A stretch of DNA of 64,000 bases from Verrucomicrobiia bacterium (GTDB lineage: Bacteria > Verrucomicrobiota > Verrucomicrobiia > Verrucomicrobiales > Akkermansiaceae), in NCBI GenBank assembly GCA_030431475.1, contig JAUIJD010000002.1, forward strand, positions 124,001 through 188,000, given 5' to 3'. The notes beneath the pieces were generated by a model. The model made no database searches and was not told the origin of the DNA. It worked only from the letters and a program-made list of their open reading frames with translations. A program made the translations under genes and the position numbers. Shown piece by piece: positions 31,595-41,324 of this stretch (position 1 is the stretch's first letter; each line of letters begins with the position of its first letter).

Positions 31595-34113
31595 GACTTG
31601 TGAAGGGAAAGCGAGGGGTTGGAACGTCCCGGAAGGACGAGGCTGAGGATCCAGCCGGTGAGGAAGCAGGTGGCGAAGCCGATGAAGGCGTAGAGCAGTC
31701 CGCTGACCGGGGCCTTCGAGAGGTGCAGCGAGAGCACGGTGGCGAGGCCGGCGAGCGCGCCGAGCAGGGCACCGGTGCCGTGGGCGCGACGGGTGAAGAC
31801 GCCGAGCGCGAACAGGCCGCCGAGCGAGCCGGCGGTGAGGCCGATCATGGCATTGAAGGTCTTGAAGGCGGATTCGATGTTGGATTTCGCCATGGTCACG
31901 GCGATGCCGATCCCGATGAGGCCGGCGAGCACGACCACGGTCTGGGCCGAGCGCAGGTAGGTGCGGTCGTCGCGCCCGGGGCGCAGCAGGCGGCTGTCGA
32001 GGTCCTTGACGAAGGCGGTGGCGACGCTGTTGAGCGAGGACGAGACGGTCGATTGCGAGGCGGCGAAGATGGCGGCGATGACCAGACCCGAGATCCCTAC
32101 CGGGAGCTCGTGGACGATGTAGAAGGGCAGGATGGAGTCGGCGGCCGGCAGGGTGGCGTCGAGCCGTTCCGGGTGCGTCTTGTAGAAGGCGTAGATGGCG
32201 GTCCCGAGGAGGAAGAAGACCATCGAGCCGAAGATCGACATCCACATCGTGACCTTCAGGGACTTTCGCGCGGCGGCGAGGTCACGAGTGGTGACGTAGC
32301 GTTGCACGACGTCCTGGCTGGAGGTGTAGGGAACCAGCGAGTTGAAGAAGAAGGCGACGAAGAGGACCACGGCCGAGGTGGTGCCGTCGGCGATGCTGAA
32401 GGAATCCCAGCGGAGGTTCTCGATGAGCTTGTGGTCGGCCTGCGCGATCTCGAGCATGCCGCCGAGTCCGCCATCGACGCGGAACGCCGCGATGGCGAAG
32501 CACAGCAGCGCGCCGGCCATCAGGACGATGGCCTGGATCGCGTCGGTCCATACCACGGCCTCGATGCCGCCGATGACGGTGTAGATCACGCACAGCACGC
32601 CGATGACGACGACGGCGGTGACCACGTCGATGTCGGACACCGCGGCGAGGGCCAGCGCGGGCAGATAGAGGACGATGGCGATGCGCCCGAGGTGGAAGGC
32701 GGTGAAGGAAAGCGAGGCGAAGAGGCGGCTGGGCAGCGAGAAGCGTTTTTCCAGATACTCGTAGGCCGAGGTCAGGTTGAGCCGGCGGAAAAAGGGGAGG
32801 TAGCAGGCGGCGACCAGCGGGACGATGAGGAGGATGGGGATCTGGCCGATGTACCAGGAGATGTCGGTCTGGTAGGCGCGCGCCGGGATGCCCATGAAAG
32901 TCAGGGCGCTGAGCATGGTGGCGAAGATCGACAGGCCCGCGACCCACGCGGGGACCCGTTGGCCGCCGCGGAAGTAGGCCTCGGTGGACGACGCGGCCTC
33001 ACGTCTCATGAAGAACACGCCGACGCCGATCATGCCGGCGAGGTAGAGGACGACGACGCTCCAGTTGAGCGCCCCGAAGGCGGTCTTCGAGGCGGTGGGG
33101 GTGGCGATCGCGATCTGGGGTGAGCGCACGGCGGGTCGCACCTCTCCGGTCGGAACGACGTAGGTGCCGTCCCATTCGACCACCGGCGTGGTCACCGGCG
33201 AGAGCAGCGTTTCCGGCAGCGGGGCGGCGTCGGTCCAGGTGTCGGTGACGGTGTCGTAGGCGAGGATCCCGCGGGGGAAACCGGGGTGCTCGGACTTCGG
33301 CTGGAAATCGACCAGGGTGCCGTCGTCGCCGCCGATCACCAGCAGGTGGGAGGCGCCGACCGGCGGGGCGGGCGAAGGCGCGGCGACGGCGGCCCGCGGC
33401 AGGTCGGCGAGTCGGGTCCAGGAGCCGTCGTATTTCCAGGCGTCGCGCAGGTAGGTGCGGACCGGTTTGCCCTCGGCATCGGGCGCGAGTGAAGCTCCCG
33501 AGAAAACGTAGAACGAGCCTCCGCGCGCCGCCGCCACGGGCAGGATACGGCCCTCGCCGGGAAGGGGCTCGAGTTCGTTCCAGGTGCTGCCGTCGAAGGT
33601 GAAGTGGCGGCTGGAGGCGGTGGTGGCGTCCGGGGAAGTCGAGCCGCCGATGAGGTGGATGGTGTCCCCGATCAAGGCGCCGGCGGCGTAGGCGAGGGGC
33701 GTGGGAAGGGCGGGGAGTTCATCGACGCTCACCCCTTCACCGGTCCAACGCAGCCGGAAAACGTCGGCGTGATGCTCCTGGGAGTCACAGCCGCCGATGC
33801 AGACGATGCCGTCATCGGTGGTCAGCGCCACGCCGTAGCCGAGCGGTCGGGGCAGCGGGCTGGACGCCTGCCAGGTGTCGTCGGGGCTCGCGAGGGTGAA
33901 GACGCGGTCGTGCCAGATCTTGCTTCCCCCGTCCCACGGCGCGCCGTCGGGGAAATTGGCGCCGCCGCCGACGATCAGGGTGCCTCCCGAGGTGCCGGCG
34001 AAGGCGCCGGCGAAGCCGTGTTCGTCGGGCAGGGCGGGGAGTTCGGACCACGCCACCTCCGCTCTCACCAGAGAGGTGAGAAGCATCAGGAATGACCCGA
34101 GGAAGCGAAGCAT
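31591..34113 (-). CDS. Fusion of a Kelch/NanM-like propeller and an SSS-family sodium symporter
   Basis: 840 residues from the ATG at 34113. A signal peptide (1-18) precedes a six-bladed Kelch-type propeller, about residues 20-335, with repeats such as GALIGDTIHLIGGSTSPD and YVFSGASL. This resembles N-acetylneuraminate epimerase NanM or cyclically permuted mutarotases. A short linker leads to a complete sodium:solute symporter, about 350-835, with some 13 transmembrane helices, SALTFMGIPARAYQTDISWY near the substrate site, and ASQSTVSSSLNS. It probably converts alpha-Neu5Ac to beta-Neu5Ac and imports it. It is the first gene of the operon with nanA and the epimerase. Confidence 0.85.
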   Translation of the reverse strand: MLRFLGSFLMLLTSLVRAEVAWSELPALPDEHGFAGAFAGTSGGTLIVGGGANFPDGAPWDGGSKIWHDRVFTLASPDDTWQASSPLPRPLGYGVALTTDDGIVCIGGCDSQEHHADVFRLRWTGEGVSVDELPALPTPLAYAAGALIGDTIHLIGGSTSPDATTASSRHFTFDGSTWNELEPLPGEGRILPVAAARGGSFYVFSGASLAPDAEGKPVRTYLRDAWKYDGSWTRLADLPRAAVAAPSPAPPVGASHLLVIGGDDGTLVDFQPKSEHPGFPRGILAYDTVTDTWTDAAPLPETLLSPVTTPVVEWDGTYVVPTGEVRPAVRSPQIAIATPTASKTAFGALNWSVVVLYLAGMIGVGVFFMRREAASSTEAYFRGGQRVPAWVAGLSIFATMLSALTFMGIPARAYQTDISWYIGQIPILLIVPLVAACYLPFFRRLNLTSAYEYLEKRFSLPSRLFASLSFTAFHLGRIAIVLYLPALALAAVSDIDVVTAVVVIGVLCVIYTVIGGIEAVVWTDAIQAIVLMAGALLCFAIAAFRVDGGLGGMLEIAQADHKLIENLRWDSFSIADGTTSAVVLFVAFFFNSLVPYTSSQDVVQRYVTTRDLAAARKSLKVTMWMSIFGSMVFFLLGTAIYAFYKTHPERLDATLPAADSILPFYIVHELPVGISGLVIAAIFAASQSTVSSSLNSVATAFVKDLDSRLLRPGRDDRTYLRSAQTVVVLAGLIGIGIAVTMAKSNIESAFKTFNAMIGLTAGSLGGLFALGVFTRRAHGTGALLGALAGLATVLSLHLSKAPVSGLLYAFIGFATCFLTGWILSLVLPGRSNPSLSLHKS

Positions 34114-34322
34114 GATAAAAAAGCTGAAGAGTTTTCCGCGGCGCGGCAAGGGAGGGAATGGGCGCTGTCTGGTTGGTTGAGGATACCGGAAGCCGCCGCC
34201 GGACGAGCGGGACGCCGGTGGGTGGGGATTCAACAGGATGCTCCTGCCGATGGGAGGCTGGATCGTCTGGTGGGTTTCACAAACCAGTTGTCTTTGGGGG
34301 GCGATTGCTTCATAGCAGGGAC
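34114..34322. promoter_or_regulatory. Divergent control region of the sialic acid operon and its regulator
   Basis: 209 bp between the symporter and regulator starts. An inverted repeat GGTTT-CAC-AAACC lies at 34273-34285 near the regulator start. TCTGGTTGGTTGA (34168-34180) lies about 55 bp upstream of the symporter ATG and recurs exactly at 44726-44738, upstream of a surface-protein gene. Both are candidate operators; neither is proven. Confidence 0.4.
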
Positions 34323-35408
34323 ATGAGCGACGGATGGATGCCGCAGCGCGGGAGTTTGGTGGCGGAGTGCCTGCGGGTGATGTGCCTGCGCATCGAGGCC
34401 GGGGAGTGGTCGGAGTATCTCCCGGGTGAGCGGCGGTTGGCCGAGTTGCTGCAGGTGGGGCGCGACACGGTCCGGCTGACCCTTTCGGAACTCGAGCATG
34501 AGGGATGGCTGGAGCCGGCGGAGGCGGGAAAGCGACGCCGGATTTCATCGGAGCGACAGCGCTCCGACCACGCGGTGTTGAAGAGCCTGCGGATCGGCAT
34601 GCTTTCGCCGCAGCGTCTGGAACGGTTGAGCCAGCCGATGTTGCTGGAGGTCGATCACGTGCGCCGGGCGCTGGCGGACAAAGGGGGAAGCTTCGAGATC
34701 TTCGCGCCGGGTTGGTACGAGTCGAAGCAGCCCGGACCGCGACTGGCCGACTTCATCGAGGGGGAGCGCCGCGTGGCGTGGATCCTCCACCGCTCGAGCC
34801 GCCCGGTGCAGCGTTGGTTCGCCGAGAACCGGGTGCCGTGTCTGGTACGAGGAACGCCGTATGAAGGGATCCCGCTTCCGTTTCTCGATATCGACTGGCG
34901 GGCGACGGCTCGTCATGCGGCCGGCATCTTGTGGCGGCTGGGTCACCGCAAGGTCGGGGTGTTGACGCCCCCGGACCGACTGCGCGGGGTCGAATCCGCG
35001 GTGAAGGGGGCTGGTGAGATCCACGAAGAGGGCTTCGAGGTGATCGAGCTGGCGGAGAACGGAACCGTGGGTGGTCTCCAGAGGGTGTTCGATCGGGCGA
35101 TGGCGCTGAAGCACCCGCCGACGGCCCTCATCGCAACCCGGGCACGTCAGGTGGCGACCTTGTTCGGTTGCGCGACGCGTGCGGGGCTGAGGGTGCCCGA
35201 GGATCTGAGTTTCATCTCCCTGGCCCGCGAGCCGTTCCTTGAGTATCTGCTGCCGGAGGTGACCGGCTATCGTTCGGACCCGGCGGTGGTGGCGAAGCAG
35301 GTGGTGCGGCGGCTCGAGCAGCTGGTGGCCGGCAACATCGCCCCCGGAGGAAACCCGTGGCTGGTGCCCGATGGGGTGAAGGGTGGATCGGTGGCCAAGC
35401 CCCGGTAG
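34323..35408 (+). CDS. GntR-type HTH / LacI-type sensor transcription regulator
   Basis: 361 residues from the ATG at 34323. The N-terminal GntR winged helix covers about residues 8-75 (YLPGERRLAELLQVGRDTVR; the ERRLAELLQVGR.TV pattern is typical). A LacI/periplasmic-binding-like effector domain follows, about 90-350 (FLDIDWRATARHAAGILWRL, then GHRKVGVLTPP). This GntR-LacI hybrid is common in verrucomicrobia and planctomycetes. Divergent from the sialic acid operon, it probably senses a sugar such as sialic acid or ManNAc and controls that operon. A start further upstream in the same frame lacks the family N-terminus. Confidence 0.85.
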   Translation: MSDGWMPQRGSLVAECLRVMCLRIEAGEWSEYLPGERRLAELLQVGRDTVRLTLSELEHEGWLEPAEAGKRRRISSERQRSDHAVLKSLRIGMLSPQRLERLSQPMLLEVDHVRRALADKGGSFEIFAPGWYESKQPGPRLADFIEGERRVAWILHRSSRPVQRWFAENRVPCLVRGTPYEGIPLPFLDIDWRATARHAAGILWRLGHRKVGVLTPPDRLRGVESAVKGAGEIHEEGFEVIELAENGTVGGLQRVFDRAMALKHPPTALIATRARQVATLFGCATRAGLRVPEDLSFISLAREPFLEYLLPEVTGYRSDPAVVAKQVVRRLEQLVAGNIAPGGNPWLVPDGVKGGSVAKPR

Positions 35409-35439
35409 GGTTAGAATCGACCTCGCCCAACGGCAAAAA

Positions 35440-35466
35440 CGCCCGACGGAGAAGCTCCGCCGGGCG
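35440..35466 (-). terminator. Hairpin terminator between convergent genes
   Basis: A 12-bp stem with one mismatch (35440-35451 with 35455-35466) and an AAG loop. On the minus strand it is followed by GTTTTTGCCG, a good T tract, so it terminates the large beta-strand-repeat gene. It may also serve the converging regulator gene. Confidence 0.75.
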
Positions 35467-35510
35467 CCTTTGTGGTTCCCTTTCGGGAACCGTCCTCACA
35501 AAAAGTGGAT

Positions 35511-38500
35511 TCAGGGGGTCTGGGTGGCGGTGGCCCGCAGGAACAGGCGCTCGCTCGGACCCGAGTCGATCGTGGCCGTGACCTCCACGGTGTCGAGAGC
35601 CGGTGCCACCTGGTCGTCGGTGACCACGGCGTTGATCGTCACCTCCACGCCGTTGCCGTCGGTGGCACCCGAGGCGTTCCAGCTCGCCAGGTCGCTCGAC
35701 CACTCGTAGCCGCCGGTCACGTCGCTGGCCGGGTCGTTGGTCTGCGTGTGGGTGGCGGTCACGCTGGTGCCGGTCGAGCCGGTGATCGTCAGCCCGGCGT
35801 TGAAGACGTCCGGGGCGGTGCCGAGGAAGTTCTCGACACCGTTTTCGATGCCGTCGCCGTCCGGGTCGTCGTTGAAGCCGGTCATCGCGCCGACCCCGGG
35901 GAAGCCCGCGATCCACGCCGCGTAGTCGTCGGCCGGGGCGCCGGCGGTATAGACCAGCTCCAGCGACAGGTCGCCGGCGCCGAGCTGCACGTCCCAGGAG
36001 CCGGTGCTGCCGGTCGCCGTGGCGAAAGCGCTGTCGTCGATCTCGATGGCGTCGAGGTCGATCACCGTGATCGCCGCGGCCGAGGTGGCCAGGGTGAAGG
36101 TGGTGGTCGTTTCCGAGAAGTTCGCCACCGAATCCGGGGTGACGACGATCGTGACCGGATTGGCGGCGGTGATCGGATCGGACAGGCTGAGTGGTTCGAC
36201 GAACTCGATCGAGCTGGCGGCGAGGGTGTCGTAGCCACTGCCGGCCGAACCGGTGAAGTCGCTGATCTCCCAGGTGTAGGAGGCGTCGCCGACGACAATC
36301 AGCTCGTCGCCGAAGGTCAGCGTGCCGACCGAGGCGCCGGGGGCGAGGGTGCCGAAGGCGAGGGTGGATGAGCCGACGGTGCCGGTGCCGCCGAGGGTGC
36401 CTTCGGGGTTCACGTCGACCAGGGAGTTCGGCAGCGTGCCGTTGACCAGCAGGGTGCCGCTCTCGACCGCGGTGGTGCCTTCGTAGGTCTTGGTCGCGTC
36501 GGCGATGGTGACGACCTGAGTCGAGGTGTCGCCCCGGCCGGCGGCGGAGGGCATGCCGATGCGGACATCGCCGAAGCCGCTGATCGCGGAGCCGATCGTG
36601 TGAGCGTCGGTGCGCGAGAAGGTCAGCGTGCCGTCGTTGACCACCGTGGTGGTGCCGAGCGAGCCGGAGCTGTCGGCATCGAGGCCGGTGCCGCTGACGT
36701 CGACCTCGCCGGGAACACCGCCGACGCGGACCGGCACGCCGGTGTCGATCGTGATCGTCCCGGTCATCGTTACGTCGTTGGTGATGACGAAGCCGCGATT
36801 GACATCGGTCATGCCTGAAACCGCATCCAGGAAGGTCAGGTTGCCGGCACCGGAGATCGGTCCCTGAAGTTTGAGGGAGCGCGGACCAACGGCCGAGCGG
36901 TTGAGGATGAGGTTGTCGGAACCCACCGCTTCGATCGGGTTGGTCCAGGTCCAGTTGCCCTCGATCTGGGAGAGCACGCCGCTGCTGGCGCCATCACCGA
37001 GGACGATGTTGCCGGTGCCCATGGCGGTGGCACCGTTGCGGATGGTTTGGAATTCGGAACCGCCCTTGACGGTGAGGGTGCCGGAGAAGTCGTCCCACGA
37101 ATTGGCTTCACCACTGAAAGTTAGTCCGGTGCCCGGGTAATTCCAGAGCGTCCCACCGCCGGTGAGGACGATGTCACCCGCGCCGCCGACCTCACGCAGC
37201 TTGGCGGTGGCCTTGAAGTCGAGGAAGTCGGAGGTGTTGATCTCAAGCGTCGCTCCGGATGCCACGCTGGTGTCGCCGAAGCCCGGTTCACCGTCCGTTC
37301 CTCCGTTGCCGAATGCGAGTGTGCCGGCGTTGACCGTGGTGCCGCCGGTGTAGCCACAGTCGGCCAAGATCGTTGCCGTGGCGGTGCCGTTCTTGACGAT
37401 GCCGGTGCTGCCGTTGATGGCGGCTCCTTTGAGGGTATAGTCCAGCGTGGAGTTGTTGAACTCGACGGTCTCGGGTGAGAAGGCGGCTCCGAGGGTCACC
37501 GTGGTCGGCCCGGTGGCGGTGTCGTCGAAGAGCACCTTGTCCATTGCGTAGAATGGAACCGAGGAGGAGTCGGAGAGGAGCTTCCAGTTGGAGTCGCCAT
37601 TGATGGTCCAGTTTCCATCGACGTTGCCGACCCAGATGAGGGTGTCGGCCGGGTCGCCGGTGACGGTCAGTTCGATCGCGCTGCCGGTGTCATTCAGCGA
37701 AGTGGGTCCGTGCTGCTGCACCGCCAGGCCGGCGAAACCGGCGGCGCCCTGGATGCTGCCGGCGTATTCGATGATCGGCACGGTGAAGGGGGCGACCACG
37801 CCCGGATCGACATCCACCTCCACCACGGAGGGTGCGTCGATCGAGAAACCGTTGGAGTCGCCGACGACGAGCTTGTCGGAAGTCGGATCGGCGATGCGGA
37901 AGGTGGCCGTTCCGCCATTCAGCGAGAGCGTGTCGAGGACCCCGGTGCCGATGGAGCTGTCGTTGCCGGAGCTGACGGCTCCGCCGCTTTCGACGGTCAC
38001 CGGACTCGCCATCGCCGTCGTGTTCATGAAGAGGGTGCCGCCGGTGACCGTGGTGGCACCGGTGTAGGTCTTGGTCTCACCGAGGGTGAGTTGTCCTCCT
38101 TCGAGGGACAGGGCGACGGTTCCGGCGCCATCCGTGATGGCACCCTTGTAGGCCGTCGTCGCTCCGGCTGATCCCACCGTCAGGGTGCTGGTGGTGGCAG
38201 CGGCATTGTTGGTGATGGTGCCGGTATTCACGCCGTTGTCGGCGAGGGCGCCGGTCGAGGGCGAGAAGCCGTTGAGATCGACCACGCCGGTGCCGTCAAC
38301 GGTCAGCCGCGAAGTCGAACCACCACTCGCCGTGCGGTCGGAACCGAGGGCATCGGTGTCGTTCACGAGAAGCGTGCCCTCGCTGACCTGCAGTCGGGGA
38401 AAGTTGTTGGCGTTGGAGATCTGCATGGTGCCGGGCCCGGTCTTGAGAACCGTGATGTTCCGTCCATCCCACGCGGCAAGATCGCCGAGGCCCCCGGCGA

Positions 38501-39959
38501 AATCGACTTCCACCGAAGTCGCGGAACTGTCTCCGACTTCCACCTCACGGCTTCCTCCCGGGTTGCTTGAACCGACCTGCGCCCACAATGCGCTCACCGT
38601 AGCGGTTCCCGGATCGTTCGTCGCGTCGTAAACGAGCGCCTTGCCGCTGGCGAAGGCGATGCCGGCAGGGGTTCCGCCGTTGTCGGCAATCTCCGGAGTG
38701 GCCCCGGCGGAGCCCCCGAGCGTGACGGTGGCCGTGGTGAGCCAGGTCGATGGTGAGCCTCCTTGGTTCACATTCGAGTAGTTCGTCTGACCGTTGACAT
38801 CAAAGACGCCGTCGACGATGGAGATTTGGCCGCCAAAGGCCCCGCTTCGGCCGATGCCGTCGGGGTCGCCAAGGATGGTGGTTCCGTCGAGGATGGTGGT
38901 TCCCCCGGTGAAGCTGCTGTCGCCGGACAGTGTGACGGTGCCCGGGCCGCTGACGGTCAGGTCTCCCGCACCACCAATGGCATTGGAAATGGTGGGAGTG
39001 CCGTCGCGATCGACGACGAGAGAGCCTGAATTCGTGACCGCCCCGGTTCCGAGGGATCCACTGGTTCCACCGGTGCCGATGGTGAGCGTGCCCGCGGTGA
39101 TGATGGTGGTGCCCGTGTAGGAGTTGTCGTTTCCGAGGGTGACGTTGCCCTGGCTGACCGTGAGCCCGCCGGTTCCGGCGATCGGGTCGCCCGTCAAGGT
39201 GTAGCTCGTGGTGGTTGCGTCGAAGAGAACGCTGCCTGGTTCAATCGACCCGGACAGGACGACCGTGCCGGTCGGGTCGGTATCGTCGAAAATCGCATCG
39301 TTGCCATTGGCGAACGTGACCGCCGTCGGCCCCGGAACCTGCCAGTTGGCGGTCGTCGCAACATCCCAGACAGTATCCGTAGCCGCAGTCCAGGTGACGA
39401 AGTTACCGGGATCGATCGTGCTGATGATGCACGAGACATCGAACGCACCTCCGAACGGTTGGGCTCCTCCGCTGAAAAGAGCGCCGTCGGCAATGGCCAC
39501 CCCGCCCGCATTGGTCAAGCCGGCACGGAAACCCGCATGATCAATCGTCCCGTCATTGAAGCTGAAGGCATAGACCGTATTGTCCTGAAGTTCTTCCGCG
39601 GAGAAATTGAAGACGATGGCCGTGTTGCCGAAAGGGGTGAGCGAGGCGGTATTGGTGGAGGCGGCGATCTCCGTGCCCGGATCCCAGGTCTGGAAGTCCT
39701 GATCGACGTCGTTGAAGATCTTGAGGGTGAAAGGCCCGGTCCCCGCACCCGATCCGGCGGCCGTGATGATCGTGATGTTGCTCAACTTGTCCTCCGCACC
39801 GAGAACGCCGGTGGTGAAGGTCTGGCCGGCTTGGGAACTCATTCCCGCTTGGTTGTTCGGCGGAGTGGTGTCCACAACATCGCCGGCGGACGCGCCCAGT
39901 GAGGAGAGCAGCAGGAAACCGAGTGACCCTGACAAGTTGCGGGGGAATAGCGTATTCAT
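35511..39959 (-). CDS. Large secreted autotransporter-associated beta-strand repeat protein
   Basis: 1482 residues from the ATG at 39959. A signal peptide (about 1-25, ending SSLGASA) leads to an N-terminal beta-sandwich of the choice-of-anchor type (QAGQTFTTGVLGAEDKLSNI). Many right-handed beta-helix repeats follow, of the PATR type (SYTGTTIITAGTLTIGTGGT, ALFDDTATGPTTVTLG-like units), to about residue 1300. The last 180 residues are a soluble domain (YEWSSDLASWNASGATDGNG) and there is no beta-barrel or PEP-CTERM tail. It is expected to be surface-exposed or secreted and may bind polysaccharide. A TGA stop is followed by the terminator at 35440-35466. Confidence 0.85.
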   Translation of the reverse strand: MNTLFPRNLSGSLGFLLLSSLGASAGDVVDTTPPNNQAGMSSQAGQTFTTGVLGAEDKLSNITIITAAGSGAGTGPFTLKIFNDVDQDFQTWDPGTEIAASTNTASLTPFGNTAIVFNFSAEELQDNTVYAFSFNDGTIDHAGFRAGLTNAGGVAIADGALFSGGAQPFGGAFDVSCIISTIDPGNFVTWTAATDTVWDVATTANWQVPGPTAVTFANGNDAIFDDTDPTGTVVLSGSIEPGSVLFDATTTSYTLTGDPIAGTGGLTVSQGNVTLGNDNSYTGTTIITAGTLTIGTGGTSGSLGTGAVTNSGSLVVDRDGTPTISNAIGGAGDLTVSGPGTVTLSGDSSFTGGTTILDGTTILGDPDGIGRSGAFGGQISIVDGVFDVNGQTNYSNVNQGGSPSTWLTTATVTLGGSAGATPEIADNGGTPAGIAFASGKALVYDATNDPGTATVSALWAQVGSSNPGGSREVEVGDSSATSVEVDFAGGLGDLAAWDGRNITVLKTGPGTMQISNANNFPRLQVSEGTLLVNDTDALGSDRTASGGSTSRLTVDGTGVVDLNGFSPSTGALADNGVNTGTITNNAAATTSTLTVGSAGATTAYKGAITDGAGTVALSLEGGQLTLGETKTYTGATTVTGGTLFMNTTAMASPVTVESGGAVSSGNDSSIGTGVLDTLSLNGGTATFRIADPTSDKLVVGDSNGFSIDAPSVVEVDVDPGVVAPFTVPIIEYAGSIQGAAGFAGLAVQQHGPTSLNDTGSAIELTVTGDPADTLIWVGNVDGNWTINGDSNWKLLSDSSSVPFYAMDKVLFDDTATGPTTVTLGAAFSPETVEFNNSTLDYTLKGAAINGSTGIVKNGTATATILADCGYTGGTTVNAGTLAFGNGGTDGEPGFGDTSVASGATLEINTSDFLDFKATAKLREVGGAGDIVLTGGGTLWNYPGTGLTFSGEANSWDDFSGTLTVKGGSEFQTIRNGATAMGTGNIVLGDGASSGVLSQIEGNWTWTNPIEAVGSDNLILNRSAVGPRSLKLQGPISGAGNLTFLDAVSGMTDVNRGFVITNDVTMTGTITIDTGVPVRVGGVPGEVDVSGTGLDADSSGSLGTTTVVNDGTLTFSRTDAHTIGSAISGFGDVRIGMPSAAGRGDTSTQVVTIADATKTYEGTTAVESGTLLVNGTLPNSLVDVNPEGTLGGTGTVGSSTLAFGTLAPGASVGTLTFGDELIVVGDASYTWEISDFTGSAGSGYDTLAASSIEFVEPLSLSDPITAANPVTIVVTPDSVANFSETTTTFTLATSAAAITVIDLDAIEIDDSAFATATGSTGSWDVQLGAGDLSLELVYTAGAPADDYAAWIAGFPGVGAMTGFNDDPDGDGIENGVENFLGTAPDVFNAGLTITGSTGTSVTATHTQTNDPASDVTGGYEWSSDLASWNASGATDGNGVEVTINAVVTDDQVAPALDTVEVTATIDSGPSERLFLRATATQTP

Positions 39960-40025
39960 GTGAGTGGTGGAGTTGGGTTTTCGAATTGGTGATCGCGCAT
40001 GCCGATTGGCCGGACGGGTTGCGCG

Positions 40026-40054
40026 TTGCGAACTTACACCCGACAATTTACACT
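40026..40054 (+). promoter_or_regulatory. Sigma70-like promoter for the sialate O-acetylesterase gene
   Basis: TTGCGA (40026-40031), a 17-bp spacer and TACACT (40049-40054) lie about 66 bp upstream of the chosen ATG. The surrounding 160 bp also contain the start region of the divergent repeat-protein gene. Confidence 0.5.
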
Positions 40055-40119
40055 AGGTAACGATCAGGCAAATGTCGTGGAGTGGTCTTGTTCGGAAACC
40101 AGTTTTTCCGGTTCGCTGT

Positions 40120-41319
40120 ATGGGGGTCATGGGGCATTCTCGGAACGTGTCTGTCCGGTTGATCTTCGCCCTGTTTGTCTGGACCCCGATGGCACATGGC
40201 CTGGAATTGGGCCGGGCGTTCGGCGACCGCATGGTCCTGCCAATGCAAGCTGCTGTGGCGGTTTTCGGGGTGGCAAAACCGGGTGAACGTGTCAGTGTCG
40301 AGCTTGGGGAGGTGGAGCGGTTCGCCTATGCGAGTCCCGATGGCGAGTGGCGGGTAATGCTCCCGCCGATGCCGCCCTCGACCGAGGGCATGGCACTGCG
40401 CGTCGAGTCGGGAGCCGAGACTCGGGTTCTCCAGGACGTGCTGGTTGGTGAGGTCTGGCTGTGTGCCGGCCAGTCGAACATGGACTTCCCGCTGTCGAGG
40501 GCGGTCGGGGGGCGCGAGGAGGCGAAGGGAGCGGGGGATTTCCCGGCGATCCGGCTGCGGAACCAGAGTGGCGTCCACACCTCGGGCCGCGGCTACTCGG
40601 CGGCGGAGCGGGAGCGGCTGGAGCCCGAACGTTTCTTCCAGGGTGAGTGGCGGGTGGCCTCGGAGGAGTCCGCGGCGGCCTTTTCCGCGGTCGGCTGGTG
40701 GGCCGGAAAGGAGATCCATCGGAAGAAGCGGGTGCCGGTGGGCTTGATCGACGTGTCGGTCGGCGGCAGTGGCACCGAGGCGTGGCTGCCGCGGGAGGTG
40801 CTGGAGGCGCGCGAGGACTACGCGGAGTTGCTCGGCGGGGATTGGGTGGAGTCGGAGAAGATGTCCGCCTGGGCCCGGGGGCGGGCGAAGTCGAACCTCG
40901 GGGGTTCGGAGGGTCGTCATCCCTTCCAGCCGGGCTTTCTGTTCGATGCCGGGGTGCGGGCGTGGCGAGGGTTTCCGCTGAGCGGGGTGCTGTGGTACCA
41001 GGGCGAGACCAATGCCGAGATTCACGACGATGCGTGGAACGAGCGGCTGATCACCGATCTGGTGCTTGGCTGGCGCCGGGTGCTGGAGCAGCCGGAGTTG
41101 CCGTTCTTCATGGTCCAGCTTCCGCGGATCGGCGGCGACGATCCCCTGAGGAAATGGTGGCCGCAGTATCGAGAAGTCCAGGCGCGGGCGGCGGCGAAGC
41201 TCGAGGGGGTGGAGGTGATCGTGACGAAGGATCTAGGCTGGGACAGCCCGGACGTGCATCCGCCGGACAAGCGTCCGGTGGGGGAGCGGCTGGGACGCGC
41301 GGTGGTCGAGGCAAGGTAG
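40120..41319 (+). CDS. Secreted sialate O-acetylesterase (SASA/SGNH family)
   Basis: 399 residues. It is predicted to remove O-acetyl groups from sialic acids so that sialidase and lyase can act. A signal peptide is visible (NVSVRLIFALFVWTPMAHG). Catalytic blocks of the SGNH fold are LCAGQSNMDFPL (Ser in GQSN, about residue 113), GVLWYQGETNAE (about 290-301) and DVHPPDK (Asp/His near 386). Start choices are ATG 40072, 40120 and 40129; 40120 gives the most normal signal peptide. The thioredoxin-fold gene follows after 5 bp. Confidence 0.87.
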   Translation: MGVMGHSRNVSVRLIFALFVWTPMAHGLELGRAFGDRMVLPMQAAVAVFGVAKPGERVSVELGEVERFAYASPDGEWRVMLPPMPPSTEGMALRVESGAETRVLQDVLVGEVWLCAGQSNMDFPLSRAVGGREEAKGAGDFPAIRLRNQSGVHTSGRGYSAAERERLEPERFFQGEWRVASEESAAAFSAVGWWAGKEIHRKKRVPVGLIDVSVGGSGTEAWLPREVLEAREDYAELLGGDWVESEKMSAWARGRAKSNLGGSEGRHPFQPGFLFDAGVRAWRGFPLSGVLWYQGETNAEIHDDAWNERLITDLVLGWRRVLEQPELPFFMVQLPRIGGDDPLRKWWPQYREVQARAAAKLEGVEVIVTKDLGWDSPDVHPPDKRPVGERLGRAVVEAR

Positions 41320-41324
41320 GACTC

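Noticed and set aside
40089-40103. A second LexA-like half site (TGTTC) near the esterase promoter
   Set aside because: The other half GAACA is missing at the required spacing.
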